From assembly GCA_037133755.1 (NCBI GenBank), contig JBAXNN010000004.1, positions 1-64,000 of the forward strand: a stretch of 64,000 nucleotides of DNA. The letters are read 5' to 3'. Position numbers and translations under genes: made by a program. Below the pieces are notes generated by a model. That model ran no database searches and was not told the DNA's origin. It saw only the letters and a program-made list of their open reading frames with translations. The DNA comes from F1-60-MAGs149 sp037133755. GTDB taxonomy: Bacteria; Actinomycetota; Thermoleophilia; Gaiellales; F1-60-MAGs149. Position 1 is the first letter of the stretch, and every line of letters begins with the position of its first letter. Below are positions 55,268 through 64,000 of the stretch, piece after piece.

Positions 55268-57895
55268 ATGACGCCCGCGCCAGAGGGAGCGAATCTCCCG
55301 CCTCAGGATCTCGATGCCGAGGAGGCAGTCCTTGGCGCGATGATGATCAACGATCAGGCCGTGCTGACGGCGTCGGAGATCATCACCGATCCCGGCGAGT
55401 TCTACCGCGAGGCGCACGGCACGGTCTATCGAGCGATTCTCGCCCTGCTTGCGCGAAGCGAGCCGATCGACGCCGTTACCGTCTCCGACGAGTTGGAGCG
55501 CATGGGTGCGCTCGAGCAGGTCGGTGGCCGCGGCTTCATCTTCGGTCTCTCGTCCAGCGTCACCGTCGCCGCCAACGTCAAGAGTCACGCGCAGATCGTG
55601 CGTGATCTTTCACTGCTGCGCCGCGTCGCCGCCGCGGGTCTCGAGATCGCCGAGCTCGGGTACGGTCGCCAGGGCGACGTCCGCGACATCCTCGACCGCG
55701 CCGAGTCCGCCATCTTCGATGTTGCGCAGTCGCGCACGACGAGCGACATCGTCCCGATCGGCGGCCTGCTTGGCGACGAGGTCGAGCGCATCTCGGCTGC
55801 CGCCGAGCAGCGTGGCCTGACGGGTGCGTCATCCGGCCTGCGCGACCTCGACAAGATCACTTCGGGCTTTCAGAACTCAAACCTGATCATCCTCGCCGCC
55901 CGCCCCGCGATGGGCAAGACGTCGCTCGCACTCGGCATCGCTCGGCACCTCGGCGTCAGCGCGCGCGTGCCGGTCGTCGTCTTCAGCCTCGAGATGTCGC
56001 GCGGTGAGATCGCGCAGCGCTTCATCGCGACCGAGGCCCGCGTCGACTCCACCCGCATGCGCTCGGGCGACGTGCGCGACGAGGATTGGATGCGCATCCA
56101 GGACGCCTGCAATCGCCTGTCTGATGCCCCGATCTACGTCGATGATACGGCCGGCATCAACCTGATGGAGATCCGCTCGAAGGCCCGTCGTCTGAAGATG
56201 AAGGAGCCGAACCTCGGACTGGTGATGATTGACTACCTGCAGCTGATGAGCTCCGGCTCGAACGAGGAGAACCGCGTGCAGGAGATCAGCCAGATCTCGC
56301 GCCAGTTGAAGGTGCTTGCCCGCGACCTCAACGTGCCCGTGATCGCGCTCTCGCAGCTGTCGCGCGGCGTGGAGTCGCGGACCGACAAGCGTCCGCTGCT
56401 GTCGGACCTGCGCGAGTCCGGGTGCCTGACAGGCGACAGCCTCGTGTTCCTGCCCGACACGGGTGAGCGCGTGCGCATGGATGCGATGCGCGGCCGCATC
56501 GGCGAGTGCGTCCTTGCTGTCAACCCGGAGACGTGGGAGCTTGAGCGCCGCGTCGTAACCAACGCCTTTTCAACGGGTGTCAAGCCGGTCTATCGCCTGA
56601 CGCTCGCATCCGGGCGCACGATTCGTGCCACGGGCAATCATCGCTTCCGTCTGCTCGGTGATTGGCAGCGACTTGATCAGCTGCACGTCGGCGATCGGCT
56701 CGCCGTCCCGCTTGAGTTGTCTGCGGATACGTACGGTGCGATGACGCCGGATGAGGCCGCATTGCTCGCGCACTTGATCGGTGACGGCTGCACGCTCCCT
56801 CGCCACGCCATCCAATACACGACCGCCGAGCGGCCGCTCGCCGAGCTCGTCGGTCGCCTAGCGACGTCTGTGTTCGGCAGCGCCGTGACTCCCCGGGTCA
56901 AGGCCGAACGCACATGGTTCCAGACGTATCTGCCGGCTACGCAGCGTCTCGCGCGTGGTCGGCGCAACCCCGTTGCGGCTTGGCTCGACGGGCTTGGGGC
57001 ATTCGGCCATCGTGCGTGGCAAAAGCGCGTGCCCGACGCCATGTTCGAACAGTCCGACGATCTGATTGCGACCTTCCTGCGACACCTATGGTCAACGGAT
57101 GGCAGCGTCTGGGCGTCGGCCGATGGTCGCTCGTCGCGCATCTACTACGCCACCACGAGTCGCGAGCTTGCGCATGGCGTACGGCATCTGCTGCTCCGCC
57201 TTGGTGTCAACGCTGCGGTGCGTGCGCGTGACGACGCCCGCTCGCAGCACCGGTCGTACACCGTCGATGTCGAGTCGCACGAGGCGCAGTACACGTTCGT
57301 CACCTCTGTCGGGTGCCTCGGCACGCGTGCTGCGCACCTGCCGGCGATCCGCACCATGCTGGAGGCGCGTGTCGCCAACGGCAACGTTGATGTGATTCCA
57401 CCTGCCGCGTGGCAGACGATCGTGAAGCCCCAGCTCGTCGCCGCGGGCATCACCACGCGTGAGCTCCAGTCAGGACTTGGCATGCAGTACAGCGGGTCGT
57501 CGCTCTACCGCTCCGGCCTTGGGCGCGACCGGGCTCGCCGCGTTGCAGAGATTACGGGTAGCGCGCAGTTGCGCCACCTTGCCGACGGTCAGGTCACGTG
57601 GGATGCCGTCAAGACCATCGAGCTCGAGGGTGAGGAGGAGGTCTTCGACCTTACCGTCGACGGTCTCCACAACTTCGTTGCCGACGATATCGTCGTGCAC
57701 AACTCGATCGAGCAAGACGCCGACGTCGTGATGTTCATCTATCGCGACGACTACTACAACAAGGAAACGTCAGAGAAGCCAGGCACGGCCGAGTTGATCG
57801 TCGCCAAGCACCGCAACGGTGCCGTGGGCACGGTCGACCTCGCGTTCATGCCGCACTACACGACGTTCGCCGATCTGGCACGAGGAGAGGTCTAG
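55268..57895 (+). CDS. dnaB: Replicative DNA helicase DnaB containing an intein
   Basis: An 875-residue precursor; removal of the intein (residues 386-812) leaves a 448-residue helicase, normal for DnaB. The N-terminal DnaG-interaction domain spans about 1-150. RecA-type ATPase motifs are RPAMGKTSLA (Walker A, K217), VFSLEMSRGEIAQRF and LGLVMIDYLQLM. The intein interrupts the conserved SDLRESG/SIEQDADVV sequence. ATG 55268 follows GAGGCAGCGG, 12 nt after rplI. Unwinds DNA at the replication fork. Confidence 0.96.
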   Translation: MTPAPEGANLPPQDLDAEEAVLGAMMINDQAVLTASEIITDPGEFYREAHGTVYRAILALLARSEPIDAVTVSDELERMGALEQVGGRGFIFGLSSSVTVAANVKSHAQIVRDLSLLRRVAAAGLEIAELGYGRQGDVRDILDRAESAIFDVAQSRTTSDIVPIGGLLGDEVERISAAAEQRGLTGASSGLRDLDKITSGFQNSNLIILAARPAMGKTSLALGIARHLGVSARVPVVVFSLEMSRGEIAQRFIATEARVDSTRMRSGDVRDEDWMRIQDACNRLSDAPIYVDDTAGINLMEIRSKARRLKMKEPNLGLVMIDYLQLMSSGSNEENRVQEISQISRQLKVLARDLNVPVIALSQLSRGVESRTDKRPLLSDLRESGCLTGDSLVFLPDTGERVRMDAMRGRIGECVLAVNPETWELERRVVTNAFSTGVKPVYRLTLASGRTIRATGNHRFRLLGDWQRLDQLHVGDRLAVPLELSADTYGAMTPDEAALLAHLIGDGCTLPRHAIQYTTAERPLAELVGRLATSVFGSAVTPRVKAERTWFQTYLPATQRLARGRRNPVAAWLDGLGAFGHRAWQKRVPDAMFEQSDDLIATFLRHLWSTDGSVWASADGRSSRIYYATTSRELAHGVRHLLLRLGVNAAVRARDDARSQHRSYTVDVESHEAQYTFVTSVGCLGTRAAHLPAIRTMLEARVANGNVDVIPPAAWQTIVKPQLVAAGITTRELQSGLGMQYSGSSLYRSGLGRDRARRVAEITGSAQLRHLADGQVTWDAVKTIELEGEEEVFDLTVDGLHNFVADDIVVHNSIEQDADVVMFIYRDDYYNKETSEKPGTAELIVAKHRNGAVGTVDLAFMPHYTTFADLARGEV
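56423..57703 (+). other. DnaB intein with LAGLIDADG homing endonuclease domain
   Basis: 427 residues, from C386 (CLTGDSLVFLPD) to N812 (block G VVHN) followed by extein Ser813. Splicing block B is ATGNHRFRLLGDW and block F is EEEVFDLTVDGLHNFVA. The penultimate His is present, so all splicing residues look intact. Two endonuclease Asp positions are kept: D506 in LLAHLIGDG and D611 in LRHLWSTDG. The segment 680-760 (MQYSGSSLYRSGLGRDRARR) is probably a DNA-recognition region. The insertion site is the one used by the Synechocystis DnaB intein. Confidence 0.95.
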
Positions 57896-59199
<1,304 letters not shown>

Positions 59200-59203
<4 letters not shown>

Positions 59204-60465
59204 GGGTTCTCGTCGTTGGCGCGGGCGGTCGCGAGCACGCGCTCGTCTCGGTCATCGCCGCGAGCCCGCAATGCCTCGAGGTGCATGCCGCGCCGGGTAA
59301 CCCCGGTATCGCGATGGTGGGAAAGTGCCACCCGGTCAAGGTCGATGACATCGACGGCCAGGTCGCGCTCGCGCAGCAGCTCGGCGTCGATCTCGTCGTC
59401 GTCGGACCCGAGGTACCGCTCGTGCTTGGCCTCGCCGATCGGCTGCGTGAGGAGGGCATCGCGGTTTTCGGCCCGAGTGCCGCAGCTGCGCAGGTGGAGG
59501 GCTCGAAGGCCTTCACGAAGGAGCTGCTCGAAGCCGCGGGTGTCGACACGGCCAAGGCCTACGCCGTCACCACGCTCGATGAGGCGCGCGATGCGATCGC
59601 GAAGCTCGGCGGCCGCTGCGTGGTCAAGGCCGATGGCCTGGCCGCGGGCAAGGGCGTGATCATCTGCGACGACGCTACGGAGGCCGAGCAGGCCGCCGAC
59701 GAGTTGCTCAGTGGCGCGCTTGGCGAGGCCGGCAGCGCCTTGGTGATCGAGGAGCGCATGGAGGGCCCCGAGCTCTCCGTGCTCGCGCTGTGCAACGGCG
59801 AGGCGGCAGTGCCGCTGCCGAGCGCGCGCGACTACAAGCGCATTGGTGAAGGCGGCACGGGCCCCAACACGGGTGGCATGGGCGCGATCTCGCCGGCCCC
59901 GGGCGTCTCCGACGAGGAGGCCGAGCACATCGTCGACACCGTGCACAAGCCGATCCTGCGCGAGCTGCTCAAGCGCGGCATCTCGTTCTCCGGCTGCCTG
60001 TACGCGGGTCTGATGCTCACCGCGACTGGGCCGCGCGTGCTCGAGTTCAACGTGCGCTTCGGCGACCCCGAGACCGAGGCCGTCCTGCCGCGACTCGGCG
60101 AGGACCTGCTCCCGTTCCTGCTGGCCTGCGCCAACGGCACGCTGCAGGACGGCACGCTGCGCACGATCCCGGGCGCGGCGGTGACGGTGATCCTCGCCTC
60201 GCGTGGCTACCCGGCCTCGTCCGAGTCGGGCACGCCGATCAATGGTGTGGCGGAGGCCGGGCGTCACCGCGACGTCGCCGTCTTCCACGCCGGTACGGCC
60301 GTCGATGGTGGCCAGCTCGTGACGGCCGGCGGTCGTGTTCTGGCCGTCACCGCGCGCGGTGCCGATGGGGATGCCGCGAAGGTCGCTGCCTACGACGCCG
60401 CGGCGCAGATTGCGTTCGACGGCATGCAGCTGCGGCGCGACATCGGGTCCGACTCCCAGGGCTGA
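59200..60465 (+). CDS. purD: Phosphoribosylamine-glycine ligase
   Basis: A 421-residue ATP-grasp enzyme making glycinamide ribonucleotide. N-terminus RVLVVGAGGREHAL; ATP-grasp region KADGLAAGKGVIIC; GGMGAISPAPG; FNVRFGDPETE. The only start that fits the conserved N-terminus is TTG 59200, overlapping the purA stop as TTGA. Upstream in-frame ATG/GTG codons lie inside purA in another frame. Confidence 0.93.
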
Positions 60466-60520
60466 GCCACCGCAGCATGCACGGCAGCGGGACTCTTCGG
60501 TGGCGTGGGGGCAAAACGAG

Positions 60521-60532
60521 TAGTGTTGCTGC
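60521..60532 (+). promoter_or_regulatory. Leaderless-type -10 box
   Basis: TAGTGT at 60521-60526, 6 nt, ATG 60533. Confidence 0.5.
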
Positions 60533-61261
60533 ATGTCTGCCGTCGTCGCCTCCGCTCATCGTCGTGTGAACACCCGACGCCTTCTGTTGTGTGCGGCCGC
60601 AGTCATGCTCTGCGCGCTGCTACTGCCTGTCGCCGCCTCGGCCGCGTCGGCCACGGCATCGAAGCCCGCGGTGGCTCCCAACGGCGTCGTCCGTGTGACA
60701 GTCACGGCGCCTGGCGCCGGTATCGCCGAGGTCAGCGCGCGTCGTGTCGCCACGTCGCCGGTCGGCCTCCTGTGTGCGACGTCGGCGACGTTCTCCGCGG
60801 CAGGCGAAGCGCAGACGATCCTCTGCAAGCCGACGGCGACGGCGCAACAGCTCGGCCGCCGCGGCGCCATGCGGTGGCAGGTCACGCTCGCGTTCACTTC
60901 AGCGGATGGGGCGAAGAAGACGACGTCACTCGGCGTCGTGGTGGTGCCGCGCCTGGCAGAGCCGACGGCCACGGCAACGGACCTCAAGCTCCGCCGCGAC
61001 GGCACGTTCAGCGTGGTCGTCTCCTCGACGGGGTCGGGTACTGCGGTTGTCACGGGCACGAACATCGAGGGGCCGATGTGCATCGCAGAGGCGACGCTGG
61101 CGACGGCAGGATCCACGACACTGACCTGCGTGTTCACCCCGCGGGGCGCGTTCCTGCACAAGGGCGGCAACATGTTCGAGGACGTCTCGCTGCAGTTCAC
61201 GCCCGCCGGCGGCACCCCGACGACATCGGTCGTCGGTCGCCTGCTCGTGCCGATGGCCTAG
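60533..61261 (+). CDS. Exported protein, unknown function
   Basis: A 242-residue protein with a signal peptide (about residues 16-39, LLLCAAAVMLCALLLPVAASA). The mature part is beta-rich, Thr/Val-rich and contains four Cys residues (LLCATS, ILCKPT, MCIAEA and LTCVFT), suggesting two disulfide-bonded Ig-like domains. No family is recognised. It sits between purD and the toxin-antitoxin pair with its own promoter box. Confidence 0.72.
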   Translation: MSAVVASAHRRVNTRRLLLCAAAVMLCALLLPVAASAASATASKPAVAPNGVVRVTVTAPGAGIAEVSARRVATSPVGLLCATSATFSAAGEAQTILCKPTATAQQLGRRGAMRWQVTLAFTSADGAKKTTSLGVVVVPRLAEPTATATDLKLRRDGTFSVVVSSTGSGTAVVTGTNIEGPMCIAEATLATAGSTTLTCVFTPRGAFLHKGGNMFEDVSLQFTPAGGTPTTSVVGRLLVPMA

Positions 61262-61459
61262 GCGCACGCCGTCTGCAGGTTGGGTGCCGAGTGGGCTGAG
61301 CCCGCCGAGAGAGCATCGCGCGGATGCGTGCGACGGACGGCGCAATCCGTCGCATGTATGAACAGATCCGTATGATCCGTTCATACGACTGTGCGTCAGT
61401 CGTCTGCCGCGGCCCAGCGCGCGTGGCGGGCGATCGCGCACCCTGAGGAGGCGATGGCG
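61262..61459. other. Intergenic region with inverted repeat upstream of VapB-like gene
   Basis: 198 nt. GTATGAAC (61356-61363) and GTTCATAC (61379-61386) form a perfect 8-bp inverted repeat with a 15-nt spacer that contains GATCCGT twice. It is a candidate antitoxin operator. GAGGAGG at 61444-61450 is the ribosome site. Confidence 0.5.
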
Positions 61460-61708
61460 ATGACCGAACTGCACAAGCCGATGCGGCGACTGAAGCAGCC
61501 GCGCACGACGCGGCGCGTGACGCTGAACGTCGACGAGGAGCTGCTGCGTGAGGCGGGGGAGTTCCTCGGTACGACGTCGATGACCGAGACGATCAACGGC
61601 GCGCTGGACGAGTACGTGAGCCTGCAGATGCGACTGCAGCTGGTGAACCGCGAGCTTGACCTCACGCCGGAGATGCTCGACGAGATCCGGAGGCCCCGGA
61701 CCTTTTGA
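61460..61708 (+). CDS. VapB-type antitoxin (ribbon-helix-helix), module 3
   Basis: An 82-residue protein. RRVTLNVDEELLREAGEFLG is a ribbon-helix-helix DNA-binding segment and TSMTETINGALDEYV the second helix. ATG 61460 is 9 nt after GAGGAGG; GTG 61391 and ATG 61454 are in-frame alternatives. The stop overlaps the toxin TTG as TTGA. Confidence 0.82.
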   Translation: MTELHKPMRRLKQPRTTRRVTLNVDEELLREAGEFLGTTSMTETINGALDEYVSLQMRLQLVNRELDLTPEMLDEIRRPRTF

Positions 61709-62004
61709 TTGCGATGGTCGACACCTCGGTTTGGGCATGGGCGCAGCGCGTGCCGGGTGTCCGCGAACAGCTCAACCGAAGTGCGGCGTCGAACGAGGTG
61801 TGGGAGCGCGCTGTTGACGTCAACGAGGAGATGGCCCGTCAAGGCGGCATGCATCATCGGCAGGTCCGCCAGCCCGATCTCCTGATCGCGGCGGCGGCGG
61901 AGCTCGCCGGCATCCCGGTGCTGCATTACGACGCGGACTACGACCGCATCGGCGAGATCACCGGCCAACCGATGCAGTGGGTGCGCCCGCGCGGCAGCCT
62001 GTAG
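61705..62004 (+). CDS. Shortened PIN-domain (VapC-like) toxin, module 3
   Basis: A 99-residue PIN protein, about 30 shorter than usual VapC toxins. The N-terminal MVDTSVWAWA and C-terminal QPDLLIAAAAELAGIPVLHYDADYDRI are well conserved. The segment that should join VREQL (about residue 22) to EVWERA (about 33) is nearly absent, including the second conserved acidic active-site residue. No stop or frame break is present, so it looks like an in-frame deletion. TTG 61705 or ATG 61714 is the start. Confidence 0.75.
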   Translation: MIAMVDTSVWAWAQRVPGVREQLNRSAASNEVWERAVDVNEEMARQGGMHHRQVRQPDLLIAAAAELAGIPVLHYDADYDRIGEITGQPMQWVRPRGSL

Positions 62005-62024
62005 CCGCCATCCGGCTCCCTGAC

Positions 62025-62037
62025 TAGTCTGGTGGGA
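62025..62037 (+). promoter_or_regulatory. Leaderless-type -10 box for purB-purC
   Basis: TAGTCT at 62025-62030, 7 nt, GTG 62038. It favours GTG 62038 over the in-frame GTG 62032. Confidence 0.5.
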
Positions 62038-63327
62038 GTGATCTCCCGCTACACGCGACCTGGGATGGGCGCCGTCTGGACAGACGAGCGACGACTTGGC
62101 GCATGGCTGGAAGTCGAGCTTGCCGCGACCGACGCGCACGTGGCGCTTGGTGTGGTGCCGGCTGAGGACGCCGCCGCTATCCGCAAGGACGCTCGCGTTG
62201 ATGTGGCCCGGGCCAAGGAGATCGAGGAGCGCACGCATCACGACGTGATCGCGTTCACCGAGACGATCGCCGAGCAGGTTGGGCCGCCCGCGCGCTGGTT
62301 CCACTACGGGCTCACCTCGAGCGATGTGGTCGATACCGGGCTTGCGCTGCAGCTGCGCGACGCCGGCGCGATCCTGCTGCAGGGCCTCGAGGAGGCGCGC
62401 GCCGCTGTTCTCAAGCGCGCGCTCGAGCACCGCGCCACGCCCTGCATGGGCCGCACCCACGGCGTGCATGCCGAGCCGACCACGTTCGGACTCAAGTTGC
62501 TCGGCTGGGTGTTCGAGCTCGACCGCGCGCACGCGCGTCTCGCGCAGGCCGTCGACGGCGTGTCCGTCGGCAAGCTGTCGGGCGCGGTCGGGGCGTACGG
62601 CAACATCGATCCGCAGGTCGAGGACCAGGTGCTCGCCGCGCTCGGCCTCGGCGTCGAGCCTGCGTCCACACAGGTCGTCTGCCGCGACCGCCACGCCGCG
62701 TACCTCAGCGCCATCGCGATCGCGGGCGGCTCGCTCGACCGCTTCGCCACCGAGCTTCGGCACCTGCAGCGCAGCGAGGTGCGCGAGACGGAAGAGCCGT
62801 TCGGCAAGGGGCAGAAGGGTTCGTCGGCGATGCCGCACAAGAAGAACCCGATCACGTGCGAGCGCATCTCCGGTCTGGCGCGCGTGCTGCGCGGCAACGC
62901 CGTCGTCGGCATGGAGGACATGCCGCTCTGGCACGAGCGCGACATCTCGCACTCGTCGGCCGAGCGCGTCGTGCTCGCCGACTCGTCGATCCTGCTCGAC
63001 TACATGCTGGCCAAGTTCACGTGGGTGATCGAGGGCCTCGTCGTGCGCACCGAGCGCATGCGCCAGAACCTCGACGCCTCCCAGGGCCTGCCGTTCTCCG
63101 GCCGCGTGCTGCTCGCCCTTGTTGAAGCGGGCCTGTCCCGCGAGGATGCCTATGTGATCGCCCAGCGCAACGCGCTCCAGGCCTGGGAGACGGGTGAGCA
63201 CCTGCGCGACCTCGTGCTTGCCGACCCCGACGCCCAGCAGCTCGACGCGGCGGTGCTCGACAAGGCGTTCTCGCTCGACGAGGTGCTCGCCAGCACCGAG
63301 ATCCCGTTCGGACGGCTCGGCGCATGA
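62038..63327 (+). CDS. purB: Adenylosuccinate lyase
   Basis: A 429-residue fumarase/aspartase-superfamily enzyme acting twice in purine synthesis. The N-terminus ISRYTRPGMGAVW, HYGLTSSDVVDTGLALQ, MGRTHGVHAEPTTFG and the signature SSAMPHKKNPI are all clear. The GTG start is set by the N-terminal motif and the promoter box. It overlaps purC by ATGA. Confidence 0.96.
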   Translation: MISRYTRPGMGAVWTDERRLGAWLEVELAATDAHVALGVVPAEDAAAIRKDARVDVARAKEIEERTHHDVIAFTETIAEQVGPPARWFHYGLTSSDVVDTGLALQLRDAGAILLQGLEEARAAVLKRALEHRATPCMGRTHGVHAEPTTFGLKLLGWVFELDRAHARLAQAVDGVSVGKLSGAVGAYGNIDPQVEDQVLAALGLGVEPASTQVVCRDRHAAYLSAIAIAGGSLDRFATELRHLQRSEVRETEEPFGKGQKGSSAMPHKKNPITCERISGLARVLRGNAVVGMEDMPLWHERDISHSSAERVVLADSSILLDYMLAKFTWVIEGLVVRTERMRQNLDASQGLPFSGRVLLALVEAGLSREDAYVIAQRNALQAWETGEHLRDLVLADPDAQQLDAAVLDKAFSLDEVLASTEIPFGRLGA

Positions 63328-64000
63328 GCGCCGACCTCGAGAAGTACCTGATCGGGCGCGGCAAGGTCCGCGAGATCTACGACCTCGGCTCCGACGGGCT
63401 CCTGCTCGTGGCGAGCGACCGCATCAGCGCCTTCGACGTGATCATGCCCAACCCGATTCCCGATAAGGGACGCGTGCTGACGGGCATGACGCTGTTCTGG
63501 CTCGACCGCACCCGCGGCATCGTCCCGAACCATCTGCGCGGCGCCTGGCCGGGCGAGCTGCCCGACGAGGCGAGCGCGCCCGAGCTACGTGGCCGCGCGA
63601 TGCTCTGCGAGAAGCTGACGATGCTGCCGATCGAGTGTGTCGTGCGCGGCTACCTCGCCGGCTCTGGCTGGAAGGACTATCGCGCCGGCGGCGGCGAGGT
63701 CTCCGGGCACCGGCTGCCCGATGGGATGGAGGAGGCGCAGCAGCTGCCCACGCCGATCTTCACGCCCGCCACGAAGGCCGAGATGGGCGACCACGACGAG
63801 AACATCACCGTCGACCAGGCGCGCAACCTGATCGGCGCAGAGGAGTTCGCAGCCGTCGAAGCCGCCTCGATCGCGCTCTACGAGCACGCTGCCGCGCACG
63901 CCCGCGAGCGCGGCATCATCCTCGCCGACACGAAGTTCGAGTTCGGCTACGACGCCGACGGTCGCCTCGTGCTGGGCGACGAGGTGATGACGCCCGACTC
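63324..64000 (+). CDS. purC: SAICAR synthase, 3' end outside window
   Basis: At least 225 residues of phosphoribosylaminoimidazole-succinocarboxamide synthase, open to the window end. GRGKVREIYDLG, LLVASDRISAFDVIMPNPIPDKG (quoted parts: DRISAFDV) and VVRGYLAGSGWKDY are family motifs, and LADTKFEFGYD begins the last conserved block. ATG 63324 overlaps the purB stop. Confidence 0.96.
   Translation, partial: MSADLEKYLIGRGKVREIYDLGSDGLLLVASDRISAFDVIMPNPIPDKGRVLTGMTLFWLDRTRGIVPNHLRGAWPGELPDEASAPELRGRAMLCEKLTMLPIECVVRGYLAGSGWKDYRAGGGEVSGHRLPDGMEEAQQLPTPIFTPATKAEMGDHDENITVDQARNLIGAEEFAAVEAASIALYEHAAAHARERGIILADTKFEFGYDADGRLVLGDEVMTPD

Overview
The window is a high-GC, very gene-dense bacterial chromosome segment. 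Gene content and style (GTG and TTG starts, ATGA/GTGA overlaps, SSI-like lipoprotein, form I CO dehydrogenase, DnaB intein, unfused 2-oxoglutarate dehydrogenase E1, many apparently leaderless promoters) fit an aerobic Actinomycetota member. A deep-branching class such as Thermoleophilia is my best guess; that placement is inference. There is no gap above 300 bases without a gene, and I saw no rRNA, tRNA, CRISPR array, prophage or insertion sequence.

Layout. 3-5087: cytochrome bd-type oxidase (cydA, cut by the window edge, and cydB), a small membrane protein, an MDR oxidoreductase and an M20 peptidase. 5084-7598 (minus): a drug-efflux-type ABC exporter with one ATPase and two permeases. 7704-9248: a nitroreductase and two small membrane proteins. 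9245-13280 (minus): the three-subunit glycolate oxidase glcDEF. 13299-16019 (minus): sucA. 16151-18841: topoisomerase I, followed by a large inverted repeat. 19048-23137: an SSI-like lipoprotein, an unusual Fe-ADH-family protein and Lon. 23421-28721: coxG-coxM-coxS-coxL plus an XdhC-YHS fusion, an aerobic CO dehydrogenase locus. 28936-29577: a LuxR-type regulator with a degenerate receiver. 29852-33074: phytoene desaturase, phytoene synthase and a YbjN-like protein. 33071-39652: GluQ, a SUI1/YciH protein, PHP phosphoesterase, GNAT, an acetyl-CoA synthetase-like ligase, a His-rich protein and small unknowns. 39761-42783: an ABC exporter and hutI. 42878-45086: two toxin-antitoxin modules flanking a 1-Cys peroxiredoxin. 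45114-49576: a DUF255 thioredoxin-domain protein, a small acidic protein, argF and a secreted esterase. 49736-52968: copA and csoR, divergent around a CsoR-type operator, then a lipoate-ligase-like gene. 53244-57895: a membrane-anchored protein, then rpsF-ssb-rplI-dnaB with a 427-residue intein and no rpsR. 57896-64000: purA, purD, an exported protein, a VapBC-like pair with a shortened toxin, purB and purC (cut by the window end).

Themes. Energy genes (bd oxidase, CO dehydrogenase, glycolate oxidase, 2-oxoglutarate dehydrogenase) indicate an aerobic heterotroph able to use CO as an electron source. Three genome-style signals stand out. A TA(G/C)NNT box lies 6-7 nt before the start codon of 19 genes, which implies leaderless mRNAs. 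Five convergent gene pairs share 4-nt overlapping stop codons, four of them as CTAG. Long perfect inverted repeats (REPIN-like) sit at operon ends, two of them differing only by compensatory stem changes.
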